This document shows positions 16,704 to 25,136 of a DNA stretch of 33,371 bases, piece by piece. Source of the stretch: Neochlamydia sp. AcF84 (GTDB taxonomy: Bacteria; Chlamydiota; Chlamydiia; Chlamydiales; Parachlamydiaceae). Under the pieces are notes generated by a model. The model did no database searches. It worked only from the letters and a program-made list of their open reading frames with translations, and had not been told where the DNA came from. Both the position numbers and the translations under genes were made by a program. Each line of letters opens with the position of its first letter. Within the stretch, counting starts at the first letter, position 1. Where the stretch lies: contig NZ_VJOT01000009.1 in the NCBI RefSeq assembly GCF_011087585.1, forward strand, positions 1 to 33,371, read 5' to 3'.

Positions 16704-19700
16704 ATGGAAAAACAAAAGCGCTGGCAATTATATCTGATATTAGCGGTCATCATTTTGACGCTATTCAACATTTTGCCAACAATTTTCTACTATACTAAAC
16801 CTCTTAAATCCCCTATCGACGCAACTCGTGCCCAAGAAATTGCTGTTGCTATCGCCAATAGGACAAATGAACTTGAGCAGAATGCTACTGATTGGCTGCA
16901 TTCGTTTGCTAAGCTACTAGGTGTAAAGCCCCGATCTATCGAGCTACAAAAAAACAATCCTCAATATATTGAAGTGAATTTTAATAATACGCAAGACGCC
17001 TCTCTTTTCAGGCGTTTTTTACCTAGAGCTGGAGCATTAATCCCATTTGTTCCTGCTCAACTCGAGCTCTATCCTCAGGTAGATGAGCAGAGCACACAAG
17101 TCATCGTTTCTCGAAAAATAAACATTCATTTTAATTCTCAAGATTTACAAGAATTTTTTCAGTATGCTTACAAACAAAATGCTGAAGGGCAAATTACTGA
17201 CTTTTATCGTCAATTAGTTGAAGACCGTGTGGCCCAGTTAGCTCTAGCTTTTGGCAGCACAAGCAAACCAGCCACCCTTTTGCAAGCAATTAAAAATAAC
17301 CCCACTAGCTCTTACGATGATCTTGTACTCAACCTTGCCAGTGAAATTGTAGAAGCAAATAAAGCCTTACAAGCTAATCAAGCAATGGCTAAACGCTATT
17401 TTGCTAGCTTTACCCAGCTTAGTTCTCCCTCTAAGGATAATCTAGTTAGCAAATTTTTATCTCGCGCAGAAGCTCTAAAGGCAGGTTTGGGAGCCAAGAA
17501 AGACACCTTGGCCCAAGAAATAAAAAAAGCAGAAGAGAGCAAGCAAACGGTTGATTCTAGCCAACGGCAAGCTTTAACTCTTCTAGAAGGACAACGCCAT
17601 ACTTTAAGCCAAGCCATTTCTATCCTTCAACAACGGGCAGTTGATTTTAAAGCTAGCCAACAAGCTTTAACGCCAGAAAAAGTCAAAAGCTTAATTCAAG
17701 CTAGCCAAAAGGACTCTACAGCTAATGATAAACTACAGATAGTGTCACTAGATGGAAGCAATCCTTTTGTTCAAGGGCTGGTTATTGATTGGTCAAATGA
17801 GAAAATCTTTCTTCAACTTTATCCAGATATTCAAGCCATCCGCCAAGCTCCTAGCAGAGATGAAGAAGCGGATGTTTTAAGAGATAAAATAAACAATCTA
17901 ATAATCAACGATATTGCACGTGCAGGCCGTTTAACGGATGAAAATTTAATACCTTGGGAAGAAACCTTTGGCGTTAATCTTTCACAATTGACCAATCCCC
18001 ACAGCTTCTTAGCGTTAAATTTAACCGCCGTCGCTGAAAAACAAATCCAGCTGCTGCTGAATCAATTAGAAGAAGTATGGCTACCCAAACATGCTGAGCT
18101 AACCCGTGAAGCCTATCCCCTAAGAGACTATGCTTCGTATACAAAATCTAAGCCTGAAGAGCAAAAACTAGGTTTACTCGTATACGCACCTTCTGCACAG
18201 CAGAGCCCTACCTTACCAGGATTTAACAATGGCTCTATCTATGTGGTTGCAAGAGGAATGGATAGCATCATGCAAAAATATCGCCAAATGCCCGATTCTC
18301 CTGAAAAACGAGAATTTCTTCATGATATCGAGCAGCTCCATTATACCTTGCAAGCCAATGGCTTTGTAGGCTATTCAGGGGCCACCTTCGGATTACCAGC
18401 TGAATTTAGCAAAGATTATATCTTTGAGCTCAATGATTACTATGATACCTTGCTTAAAGCTACACGCGAGAATTTCTATACTAAAGGCAGCAAGCGCCAC
18501 GCCTTGCTAGACTTTACAGATGTCGAGCAGCGTATACTAGCTACGAACGCTATCGAAGATCGTCAGCAAGAAGACTTACTTAAATGGGAAGAAGAATACC
18601 GCTCTGCCCAGGTAGACTTGGATATTACTAACCATTATCTAGTTCCTGCCCCAACCAAAAACCCCTACTGGCAAAATTTCAAGCTTAGCTTCGCAAAATT
18701 TTTCCGCGGTGATGATCGTAAGATTCTTAAGCTTGGCTTAGATCTTTCCGGTGGTAAAACAGTACGCATAGGCCTCAGAGACCAAAATGGGCGAGAAGTC
18801 ACCAATCCTGAAGATTTAAAACAAGCTGTTAATGAATTATATACACGCATTAACAAAATGGGGGTCTCAGAACGTACCATTCACTTAGAAGGCAACAACA
18901 TTGTTTTAGACTTTCCTGGCTCGCAAAACATGTCAGCTACGGATCTTGTCAAAGCCTCTGCCATGTATTTTCATGTAGTCAATGAGAAATTCACACCTAA
19001 CAATCCTGCTTTAAAAGAAGCTGTCAATCAGTTTTTACAAAATGTATGGAATGAAGCGGTAGTTACTAATCGTACAGATATTGATAGTGTGAATGAGATT
19101 GCCTGGCACCATTTAGGAGGTGACTTGGCTACAGGTGAGCTGACAGGCCCACGTTCAGAATATGCCACTCTGCTATATGAGAGCGGCCTACGTCTAGCTG
19201 ATCCTAAGCATAAGGAAGTAAGCAATACTTACAACGATACACTTTCTTCAGTCGCCATTTTACGTGGTAAGGATTTTTCAGAATGGAATAACCAGGCCCA
19301 TCCCTTGCTAATCGTTTTCCACCATTATGCATTAGAGGGTTCTAGCTTAACAAACATTCAAGTGGGCTATGATTCTTCTGAAGGAAATACGCTTTCTTTC
19401 AGTGTAAAAAGCTCATATGATGGTTCACGCATGGGCAGCCCACGGGATGACTTTTATACCTGGACCTCACAGTTTGCCGAAGATAAAATTGTAGGCACTC
19501 CCAAAGAAAGTTATTCCCGAGGAAAAGGGTGGCGCATGGCAGTGGTTTTAAATGGGACAATCATCAGCTCTCCCAGCCTTCGTGCAGCTCTAAAAGATTC
19601 TGCTCAGATTACTGGTCGCTTCACTCAACGTGAAGTCAATCAGCTAGCTGCCGACTTAAAAGCTGGATCCTTAAGCTTTACACCAAAAATTCTTTCAGAA

Positions 19701-21278
19701 GAAAATGTAAGCCCTGAATTGGGCCAAGAAGAACGCACTCGAGGAGTAGTGGCCTCTGTGGTAGCACTTACTTTGGTGGTTATCGCTATGATTGGCTACT
19801 ATCACTTCGCTGGAGTTGTCGCTTCTACAGCTGTTCTTTTTAACATTCTCATCCTTTGGGGAGTTATGCAGAATATCGGCCAGCCTTTAACATTGCCGGG
19901 ACTTGCGGGTATTGTCCTCACCATTGGTATGGCAGTCGATGCAAATGTGCTAGTTTTTGAAAGAATCCGGGAAGAGTTTAAGCAATCAGGACGCTTAGCT
20001 TCAGCTATTCAAGCCGGCTATCGTAAAGCTTTTAGTGCTATTATTGATTCCAATATCACCACTATTATTGCTGCCCTCATTCTTATTCAATTTGATTCTG
20101 GTCCTGTCAAGGGCTTTGCTGTAACTTTGATCATTGGAATTATTTCCTCTATGTTCACTGCCCTGTTCATGACACGGTACTTTTTTGCTGGGTGGATACA
20201 AGATCCTAAGCATAAATCCTTGTCTATGTCCCAGCTGATCGGCAATACTCACTTTGATTTCTTAAAGCATGCTAGAAGTGCTATAATCATCTCTTTCGCT
20301 ATGATAGCGCTAGGAGGTTATTTTTTCTCTGCTCAATATAAAACCATGTTTGGCATGGACTTTACGGGCGGTTATTCATTAAATGTTGAGCTTGAAGAAA
20401 AGCCAGAGGGAGCAAATTATCGTCAGTTGGCAGCAGAAGCTTTACTTGCCCATGGAGCCACTGCTAACGATTTCCAGCTGCGCACCTTAAGTAAGCCTAA
20501 TCAATTACGTATTCAATTAGCAACAAGCATGGAACAAAAAGGCCATCCTTTTTATCAATTGCCAGAAACCTACGTGGAAGGCAAGTTTGCTCATGAATAC
20601 CAAAAAAATCCTCGAATTATTTGGCTTGTTAATACTTTGGCAGATAGGGGATTAAATATAGCTTCTTCACAATTAGATCAGCTGCATACTCATTGGACAG
20701 TCATTAGTGGGCAGTTTTCCGAGGCCATGCGTAACAATGCCGTCATCGGTTTAACCATTGCTTTAGCAAGTATTTTGCTATACATTACCTTCCGCTTTGA
20801 GTTTAAATTTGCCTTAGGAGCTGTAGTAGGACTAGCCCATGACGTGATCATTACCCTAGGTATATTGGCAATCTTTCAAGCGATTGGCTTTGCCGTCCAG
20901 ATTGACTTGCAAGTCGTAGGAGCAATTATGACAATTATTGGTTACTCCTTAAATGATACAATCATCGTATTTGATAGAATTCGTGAAGATATGAGGATTA
21001 TGCGTAAAATGAAGTTTAAAGAGATTGTCAATCATGCTTTAAACATTACTTTAAGCCGTACGCTCATGACTTCAGGTACGACCCTACTAGTCTTGCTATC
21101 ATTAGTATTGCTAGGAGGCCACTCTATCTTTGCCTTCTCACTAGTCATGACGATTGGTGTCATAGTTGGTACGCTCTCTTCACTATTTATCGCCTCGCCG
21201 GTAATGCTTTATATTCACAATCGTGAAATAAAAAAATTGGAAGAGGAAATGCATCCTACCAGAAGACTATCTTCTTAG
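16704..21278 (+). CDS. secDF: protein translocase subunit SecDF (fused SecD and SecF)
   Basis: A 1524-residue fusion of the two accessory subunits that use the proton gradient to complete Sec export. The first membrane segment is at residues about 7-30, followed by a very large periplasmic region that includes a Lys/Gln-rich helical stretch around 230-320. The SecD motif LGLDLSGG lies near 676, a second periplasmic part carries TGRFTQREVNQLA near 970, the SecD membrane block spans about 1016-1165, and GMAVDANVLVFERIREE is near 1074. SecF begins near 1190, with FGMDFTGGYS near 1214 and IGYSLNDTIIVFDRIRED near 1411. The fusion also occurs in Chlamydia. The periplasmic region before LGLDL is much longer than in E. 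coli SecD. Gene pair secDF-recJ is conserved in Chlamydia, as I remember it. AAGGAAA precedes the ATG. Confidence 0.95.
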   Translation: MEKQKRWQLYLILAVIILTLFNILPTIFYYTKPLKSPIDATRAQEIAVAIANRTNELEQNATDWLHSFAKLLGVKPRSIELQKNNPQYIEVNFNNTQDASLFRRFLPRAGALIPFVPAQLELYPQVDEQSTQVIVSRKINIHFNSQDLQEFFQYAYKQNAEGQITDFYRQLVEDRVAQLALAFGSTSKPATLLQAIKNNPTSSYDDLVLNLASEIVEANKALQANQAMAKRYFASFTQLSSPSKDNLVSKFLSRAEALKAGLGAKKDTLAQEIKKAEESKQTVDSSQRQALTLLEGQRHTLSQAISILQQRAVDFKASQQALTPEKVKSLIQASQKDSTANDKLQIVSLDGSNPFVQGLVIDWSNEKIFLQLYPDIQAIRQAPSRDEEADVLRDKINNLIINDIARAGRLTDENLIPWEETFGVNLSQLTNPHSFLALNLTAVAEKQIQLLLNQLEEVWLPKHAELTREAYPLRDYASYTKSKPEEQKLGLLVYAPSAQQSPTLPGFNNGSIYVVARGMDSIMQKYRQMPDSPEKREFLHDIEQLHYTLQANGFVGYSGATFGLPAEFSKDYIFELNDYYDTLLKATRENFYTKGSKRHALLDFTDVEQRILATNAIEDRQQEDLLKWEEEYRSAQVDLDITNHYLVPAPTKNPYWQNFKLSFAKFFRGDDRKILKLGLDLSGGKTVRIGLRDQNGREVTNPEDLKQAVNELYTRINKMGVSERTIHLEGNNIVLDFPGSQNMSATDLVKASAMYFHVVNEKFTPNNPALKEAVNQFLQNVWNEAVVTNRTDIDSVNEIAWHHLGGDLATGELTGPRSEYATLLYESGLRLADPKHKEVSNTYNDTLSSVAILRGKDFSEWNNQAHPLLIVFHHYALEGSSLTNIQVGYDSSEGNTLSFSVKSSYDGSRMGSPRDDFYTWTSQFAEDKIVGTPKESYSRGKGWRMAVVLNGTIISSPSLRAALKDSAQITGRFTQREVNQLAADLKAGSLSFTPKILSEENVSPELGQEERTRGVVASVVALTLVVIAMIGYYHFAGVVASTAVLFNILILWGVMQNIGQPLTLPGLAGIVLTIGMAVDANVLVFERIREEFKQSGRLASAIQAGYRKAFSAIIDSNITTIIAALILIQFDSGPVKGFAVTLIIGIISSMFTALFMTRYFFAGWIQDPKHKSLSMSQLIGNTHFDFLKHARSAIIISFAMIALGGYFFSAQYKTMFGMDFTGGYSLNVELEEKPEGANYRQLAAEALLAHGATANDFQLRTLSKPNQLRIQLATSMEQKGHPFYQLPETYVEGKFAHEYQKNPRIIWLVNTLADRGLNIASSQLDQLHTHWTVISGQFSEAMRNNAVIGLTIALASILLYITFRFEFKFALGAVVGLAHDVIITLGILAIFQAIGFAVQIDLQVVGAIMTIIGYSLNDTIIVFDRIREDMRIMRKMKFKEIVNHALNITLSRTLMTSGTTLLVLLSLVLLGGHSIFAFSLVMTIGVIVGTLSSLFIASPVMLYIHNREIKKLEEEMHPTRRLSS

Positions 21279-21284
21279 AAAGAA

Positions 21285-21300
21285 GGCTCTTTTAAGAGCC
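21285..21300 (+). terminator. short hairpin just after secDF
   Basis: GGCTCT, TTTA, AGAGCC: a 6-bp stem (7 bp if the loop shrinks), six bases after the stop codon. No T run follows, so it may act together with the larger hairpin beyond it. Confidence 0.5.
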
Positions 21301-21308
21301 CTCTATTG

Positions 21309-21362
21309 CTTAAACAACTCCCCAAAATCACTTGGTTAAAGGATTTTTTGGAGTTGTTTAAG
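21309..21362. repeat. 54-base inverted repeat after secDF
   Basis: Arms of 21 bases at 21309-21329 and 21342-21362 are complementary except at two adjacent positions; the outer 13 bases (CTTAAACAACTCC / GGAGTTGTTTAAG) match perfectly. The loop has 12 bases. It could be a terminator for secDF, but there is no T run, and the length would also fit a miniature mobile element. Confidence 0.65.
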
Positions 21363-21832
21363 GCTCTACTAGCCCAGTAGAAAACCTTCTTTTATATAGC
21401 AAAATTCCTTAAGGTAAATAAGCACACCGCCGATAATTTCATGGACACCCATGAAATAGTGGCAAAAGAGTTGGGAATGATGGTTTTTAGTAATTCCTTT
21501 GGTCTGAAAGTTAAAAAACTCTTAGTTTTAAATTAACCTATCGATTAGCTAAGAGCTTTTCCTCTTCTTCCATAGCTTTCTAGGCAAAAACAACCTCTTT
21601 AGCAATTATTAAGAATAAAGAGCAGAGGAGAAAGAGGCAACCTTTTAAATATTAGGCCCATAAATTCTAAATCTCTTAAGTTAAAATGAAGCTATTCTTG
21701 CTGCATAAAGAACGATAGGAAATACTCAACCTTTTTCTTTTCTCCCTAGCCATACACTGCACGTATAGATTTCTTGACAAGAGCTTTTTATAAAGCTAGA
21801 ATGAAGATCATCATCACCGGGACCATAACTGA
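21363..21832. other. intergenic region between secDF and recJ
   Basis: 470 bases with more hairpin-forming sequence. TCTACT/AGTAGA lies around 21365-21381, and a perfect 9-bp stem ATTTCATGG / CCATGAAAT with loop ACAC at 21436-21457. A plus-strand frame is open from about 21384 to 21536; from its ATG at 21441 it would give a 31-residue Lys-rich peptide, without a ribosome binding site. I see nothing else. Confidence 0.35.
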
Positions 21833-23590
21833 ATGCATTCCATTTTCCACCATCAAGAAGCACCTGTTTGGATTTATCCAAAAATCGACAACGAGTGGAA
21901 AGAACTTATTACTAAAGAATTTAAGATACATCCTGTCACCGCTCAGATCCTCCTTGCTAGAGGCTTTACCACGCTCGAGCAAATTCATGATTATCTTTAT
22001 TCCAAGCTCCCTGATCTGTACGATCCTTTTTTAATGCCAGAAATGCAACAAGCTGTGGATCGCATTAGCCAAGCCATCAAAAACAAAGAAAATATTCTTA
22101 TCTATGGGGATAATGATGTGGATGGAATGACAGGCACAGCTTTGCTGACTGAATTTTTACAGTTTGTGGGTGCTAATGTATTCTTCTATGTCTCTAATCG
22201 GGGCACTAACCGTCAAAGCTTGATAGTAGAAGCCTTAGAATATGCGCTAAAAAATGAGTGTAAGCTACTGATTACCGTAGACTGTGGAATTACAGCAGCC
22301 ACAGAGATTGCCAAAGTTGTAGAAAGGCAAGTCGATGTAATTATCACTGATCATCATGAGCCTACCGATAAAATCCCCCATTGCGTGGCTACCCTTAATC
22401 CTAAGCTACTCAATAGCTCCTATCCTAATCGAGATTTAACAGGTGTAGGTGTGGCTTTTAAACTAGCCCATGCAGTCACCCTTCAAATGGTAGCCGAAGG
22501 GCTTATCTCCCCTAAAAAAATTGATCTTAAACGTTACCTAGACCTGGTTGCCCTGGGAACCGTGTCTGATATGGGCTCTTTGCTTGGCGAAAATCGCATT
22601 CTTGTAAGCTATGGTTTACGCCAGCTTAAGAAAAATAAACGCATCGGCCTAGCTAAACTCATTTCTATATCTGATGCCGATTTGAACGAACTTTCCACTT
22701 TCATGATAGCCTCCAAGCTAGCTCCCCGCCTAAACAGTTTAGGACGTATTGCTGATCCACAGAAAGGCGTTCAGATGCTTTTAGCGCGCAATGTTATTGC
22801 TGCTGAGAAACTTGCTGTAGAGCTCGACCTTAACAATATGGAACGCCAGAAAATTGAACGTACCATGTCTTTAGACATTGAAAATACGGTGGCTATACAC
22901 CCTGAAATTTTTAAAAATAAAGCCATTGTTTTACATTCTGATAAATGGCATCCAGGAGTAATTGCTATCCTATCTACACGTATTTCAAAGCAATACAATC
23001 GTCCCACTGTCATGATCGCCATTGATCATGGGGTCGGCAAAGGCTCCTTGCGCTCTATTCATGAATTCCCTCTTCTCAATGTATTAAAAGATTGTTCAGA
23101 TATTCTTGTCAATTTTGGAGGACATGATTTCGCGGCAGGCTTAACAATTAAAGAGCAACATATCGAAGAGTTTAAAAGACGTTTTATCAAGGCAGCCGAT
23201 GAGAAATTACGTGATCATGATGTAATGGCCAAACTGATGTTGGATGCAGAGGTTAACTTTCATGAGCTTACTTTTGATTTCATGGAATCCATTCGCCTGC
23301 TCGAGCCTTACGGCAATGAAAACCCTCAGCCCATCCTTTATACCATCGCTAAGCAAGCTTGGCCTCCTAAAGTGGTGGGTAAAACACATTTAAAGCTTTA
23401 TTTAGAGCAGGATGATCGTATGCTAGAAGGGATTGCTTTTGGGCAAGCTGCACAAAGTCCTCTTTTGCGCAAAAAAAATTTGAAACTACGTATAGCTTTC
23501 ACTCCACAGATTAATAATTTTCAAGGTCCCAGTATCCAACTGCTGATTCGAGATTTCCAAATTATTGATGAAAGCAAGCCATATGTCTGA
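21833..23590 (+). CDS. recJ: single-stranded-DNA-specific exonuclease RecJ
   Basis: A 585-residue 5'-3' exonuclease of the DHH family, acting in recombination and mismatch repair. Catalytic motifs are present in order: YGDNDVDG at 91-98, TVDCGIT at 148-154, DHHEP at 173-177, TGVGVAFKL near 201 and LGTVSDMG near 241. The DHHA1 part follows with HPGVIAILSTRIS and FGGHDFAAGL (the GGH motif that contacts the substrate), then a C-terminal OB-like part. Length is typical for RecJ. The ATG at 21833 lacks a clear ribosome binding site. The stop overlaps the start of the next gene by eight bases, so the two are probably co-transcribed. Confidence 0.94.
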   Translation: MHSIFHHQEAPVWIYPKIDNEWKELITKEFKIHPVTAQILLARGFTTLEQIHDYLYSKLPDLYDPFLMPEMQQAVDRISQAIKNKENILIYGDNDVDGMTGTALLTEFLQFVGANVFFYVSNRGTNRQSLIVEALEYALKNECKLLITVDCGITAATEIAKVVERQVDVIITDHHEPTDKIPHCVATLNPKLLNSSYPNRDLTGVGVAFKLAHAVTLQMVAEGLISPKKIDLKRYLDLVALGTVSDMGSLLGENRILVSYGLRQLKKNKRIGLAKLISISDADLNELSTFMIASKLAPRLNSLGRIADPQKGVQMLLARNVIAAEKLAVELDLNNMERQKIERTMSLDIENTVAIHPEIFKNKAIVLHSDKWHPGVIAILSTRISKQYNRPTVMIAIDHGVGKGSLRSIHEFPLLNVLKDCSDILVNFGGHDFAAGLTIKEQHIEEFKRRFIKAADEKLRDHDVMAKLMLDAEVNFHELTFDFMESIRLLEPYGNENPQPILYTIAKQAWPPKVVGKTHLKLYLEQDDRMLEGIAFGQAAQSPLLRKKNLKLRIAFTPQINNFQGPSIQLLIRDFQIIDESKPYV

Positions 23591-24869
23591 AATTCTCGTT
23601 GGCAAGGTGATTGCTCTAAGCTCTGAGGGGCAGGGAATCGTTCGTGAGAATAACTTGGTTGTTTTTATCCCTTTTACTACTCCCGGCGACACGATCCGCT
23701 ATCATATTGTAAAGCGTAAAAAAAACTTTGCGACAGGAAAATTACTAGCTGTGCTTAAACCAAGCTTGCAACGAGCAAAACCCCTTTGCCGTTACTATGG
23801 CGAGTGCGGAGGATGCCAATTACAGCATCTAGCTTATGAAGCCCAGTTAAAAAACAAACGCGAGATTATTGAAAATGCTTTGATACGCATTGGAAAATTT
23901 TCAAAGGTTACGGTTTTACCTGTGGTTGCTGCTCAGATGAACTGGATGTATAGACGTCATATTACCCTCAAAATTATTCCTCATCAAGGGTTTTCCAGGC
24001 TAGGTTATATAGCTATTGATAACCAAACTATTCTGCCCATTAAGCATTGCCCTCTATTTCTTGCCGAAGAGGATTTGGCCCTTGCCGAGGTGCAGACCTT
24101 GCTAGGGAAAATTTCTTCTCAACAAGCTACTGAAGGAAAAGCAACTCTTTTTAAAACAGAAGCAAGCCACTTAATTTTAAGTTTAAATTTTGAGAAGCTT
24201 GATAAGATAGAAGCAGAGATTATCGAAGAATTCTTAAAGCAATTTCCACGCTGGAAAGGAGTCATCATAAAGGGAGGATCAAAAAAATGGGTGTGGGGTG
24301 ATCCCACCAACTTTCTCGCGGTCGGGGATTTAAAATTTCTTTGCTCCCCTGAAGTCTTCGTCCAAAATCATGCGGAGCAAAGCTTGAAGATCTATCAGCA
24401 AATCATTGATTTGCTTTCTCACAAAAAACAAGCTACCATTCTTGATCTTTATTGTGGCATTGGTATCTCTTCTTTACTTTTAAGCCAGCAAGACCATCGG
24501 GTCATTGGAATAGAATACAATCCTCTATCAATCGCTATGGCCAAAGAAAATGCCTACCTTAACAGATTGACGACCCCTCAATTCATTGAAGGAGACGTGG
24601 AAAAAATCCTACAAAAAGAAATGCACGGCCAGCATGCCGATATCATTATTCTCAATCCTCCTCGCCAGGGAATTACCCCCACCGTCGGAGCAGAAATTTT
24701 ACGACGTTGCCCACAAGAAATTATTTATGTTTCCTGTATGCCTTCTACTCTTGCTAGAGATCTTTCACTTATCTGTGTTAAAGGTTATAAAATCTCTCTT
24801 ATTCAACCTTACGATATGTTTCCCCAGACAAGCCATGTTGAAACTCTTGTCCATTTGATACGTGGCTAA
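23583..24869 (+). CDS. rumA: TRAM-domain 23S rRNA (uracil-C5)-methyltransferase, RumA/RlmD family
   Basis: A 428-residue SAM-dependent enzyme that makes 5-methyluridine in 23S rRNA (or possibly tRNA; the family members are hard to tell apart). Residues about 1-58 are a TRAM RNA-binding domain. Cysteines C69, C75, C78 and C156 would hold a 4Fe-4S cluster. The methyltransferase part has ILDLYCGIGISSLLL for SAM binding, NPPRQG, and the catalytic Cys at about 385 in YVSCMPSTLARD, with the general-base Glu in HVETLV near the end. I choose the ATG at 23583 over TTG 23565 and ATG 23568, because it starts right at the TRAM domain and overlaps the recJ stop by only eight bases. Confidence 0.9.
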   Translation: MSEILVGKVIALSSEGQGIVRENNLVVFIPFTTPGDTIRYHIVKRKKNFATGKLLAVLKPSLQRAKPLCRYYGECGGCQLQHLAYEAQLKNKREIIENALIRIGKFSKVTVLPVVAAQMNWMYRRHITLKIIPHQGFSRLGYIAIDNQTILPIKHCPLFLAEEDLALAEVQTLLGKISSQQATEGKATLFKTEASHLILSLNFEKLDKIEAEIIEEFLKQFPRWKGVIIKGGSKKWVWGDPTNFLAVGDLKFLCSPEVFVQNHAEQSLKIYQQIIDLLSHKKQATILDLYCGIGISSLLLSQQDHRVIGIEYNPLSIAMAKENAYLNRLTTPQFIEGDVEKILQKEMHGQHADIIILNPPRQGITPTVGAEILRRCPQEIIYVSCMPSTLARDLSLICVKGYKISLIQPYDMFPQTSHVETLVHLIRG

Positions 24870-25054
24870 AAATAAGATTAACAATGTTAACATACAGGCT
24901 CTTGTAATGGCGAAATCTATTGAAGCATGGAGAAAAAAACTTATGGCAGATCTATTTTAAACGATTCTAATGGGGAAAGCTGTCAAAAAAGAGCTAGGAG
25001 CTCAGCTAAAAGGGTGCCTGTTTGATCTAGATACTTGTAAGAGGTAAAGTAAGG
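24870..25054. other. short intergenic stretch
   Basis: Between the methyltransferase and the convergent DUF4116 gene. A plus-strand frame here reads through about 50 codons with one internal stop (24908-25050), with no ribosome binding site; too little to call. Confidence 0.3.
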
Positions 25055-25085
25055 GATTAAAAAAACAAAGTCTTATCTTGTTTCA
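25055..25085 (-). terminator. possible terminator of the DUF4116 gene
   Basis: On the minus strand AAACAA and TTGTTT form a 6-bp stem around GATAAGACT-like sequence, followed by TTTT. It lies about 50 bases after the stop codon. Weak but plausible. Confidence 0.35.
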
Positions 25086-25136
25086 AATGAATAACAGTAC
25101 TTCTTAGGCGCTCCACCCTTAGGCATGATTAAATCA

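Noticed and set aside
20001..20252. Opposite-strand open frames inside secDF, recJ and the methyltransferase
   Set aside because: They overlap well-supported genes in full and carry no recognisable motif.
24908..25050. Two short in-frame peptides after the methyltransferase
   Set aside because: Separated by a stop, without ribosome binding sites. Resemblance to IS630-type N-termini was considered but is not convincing.
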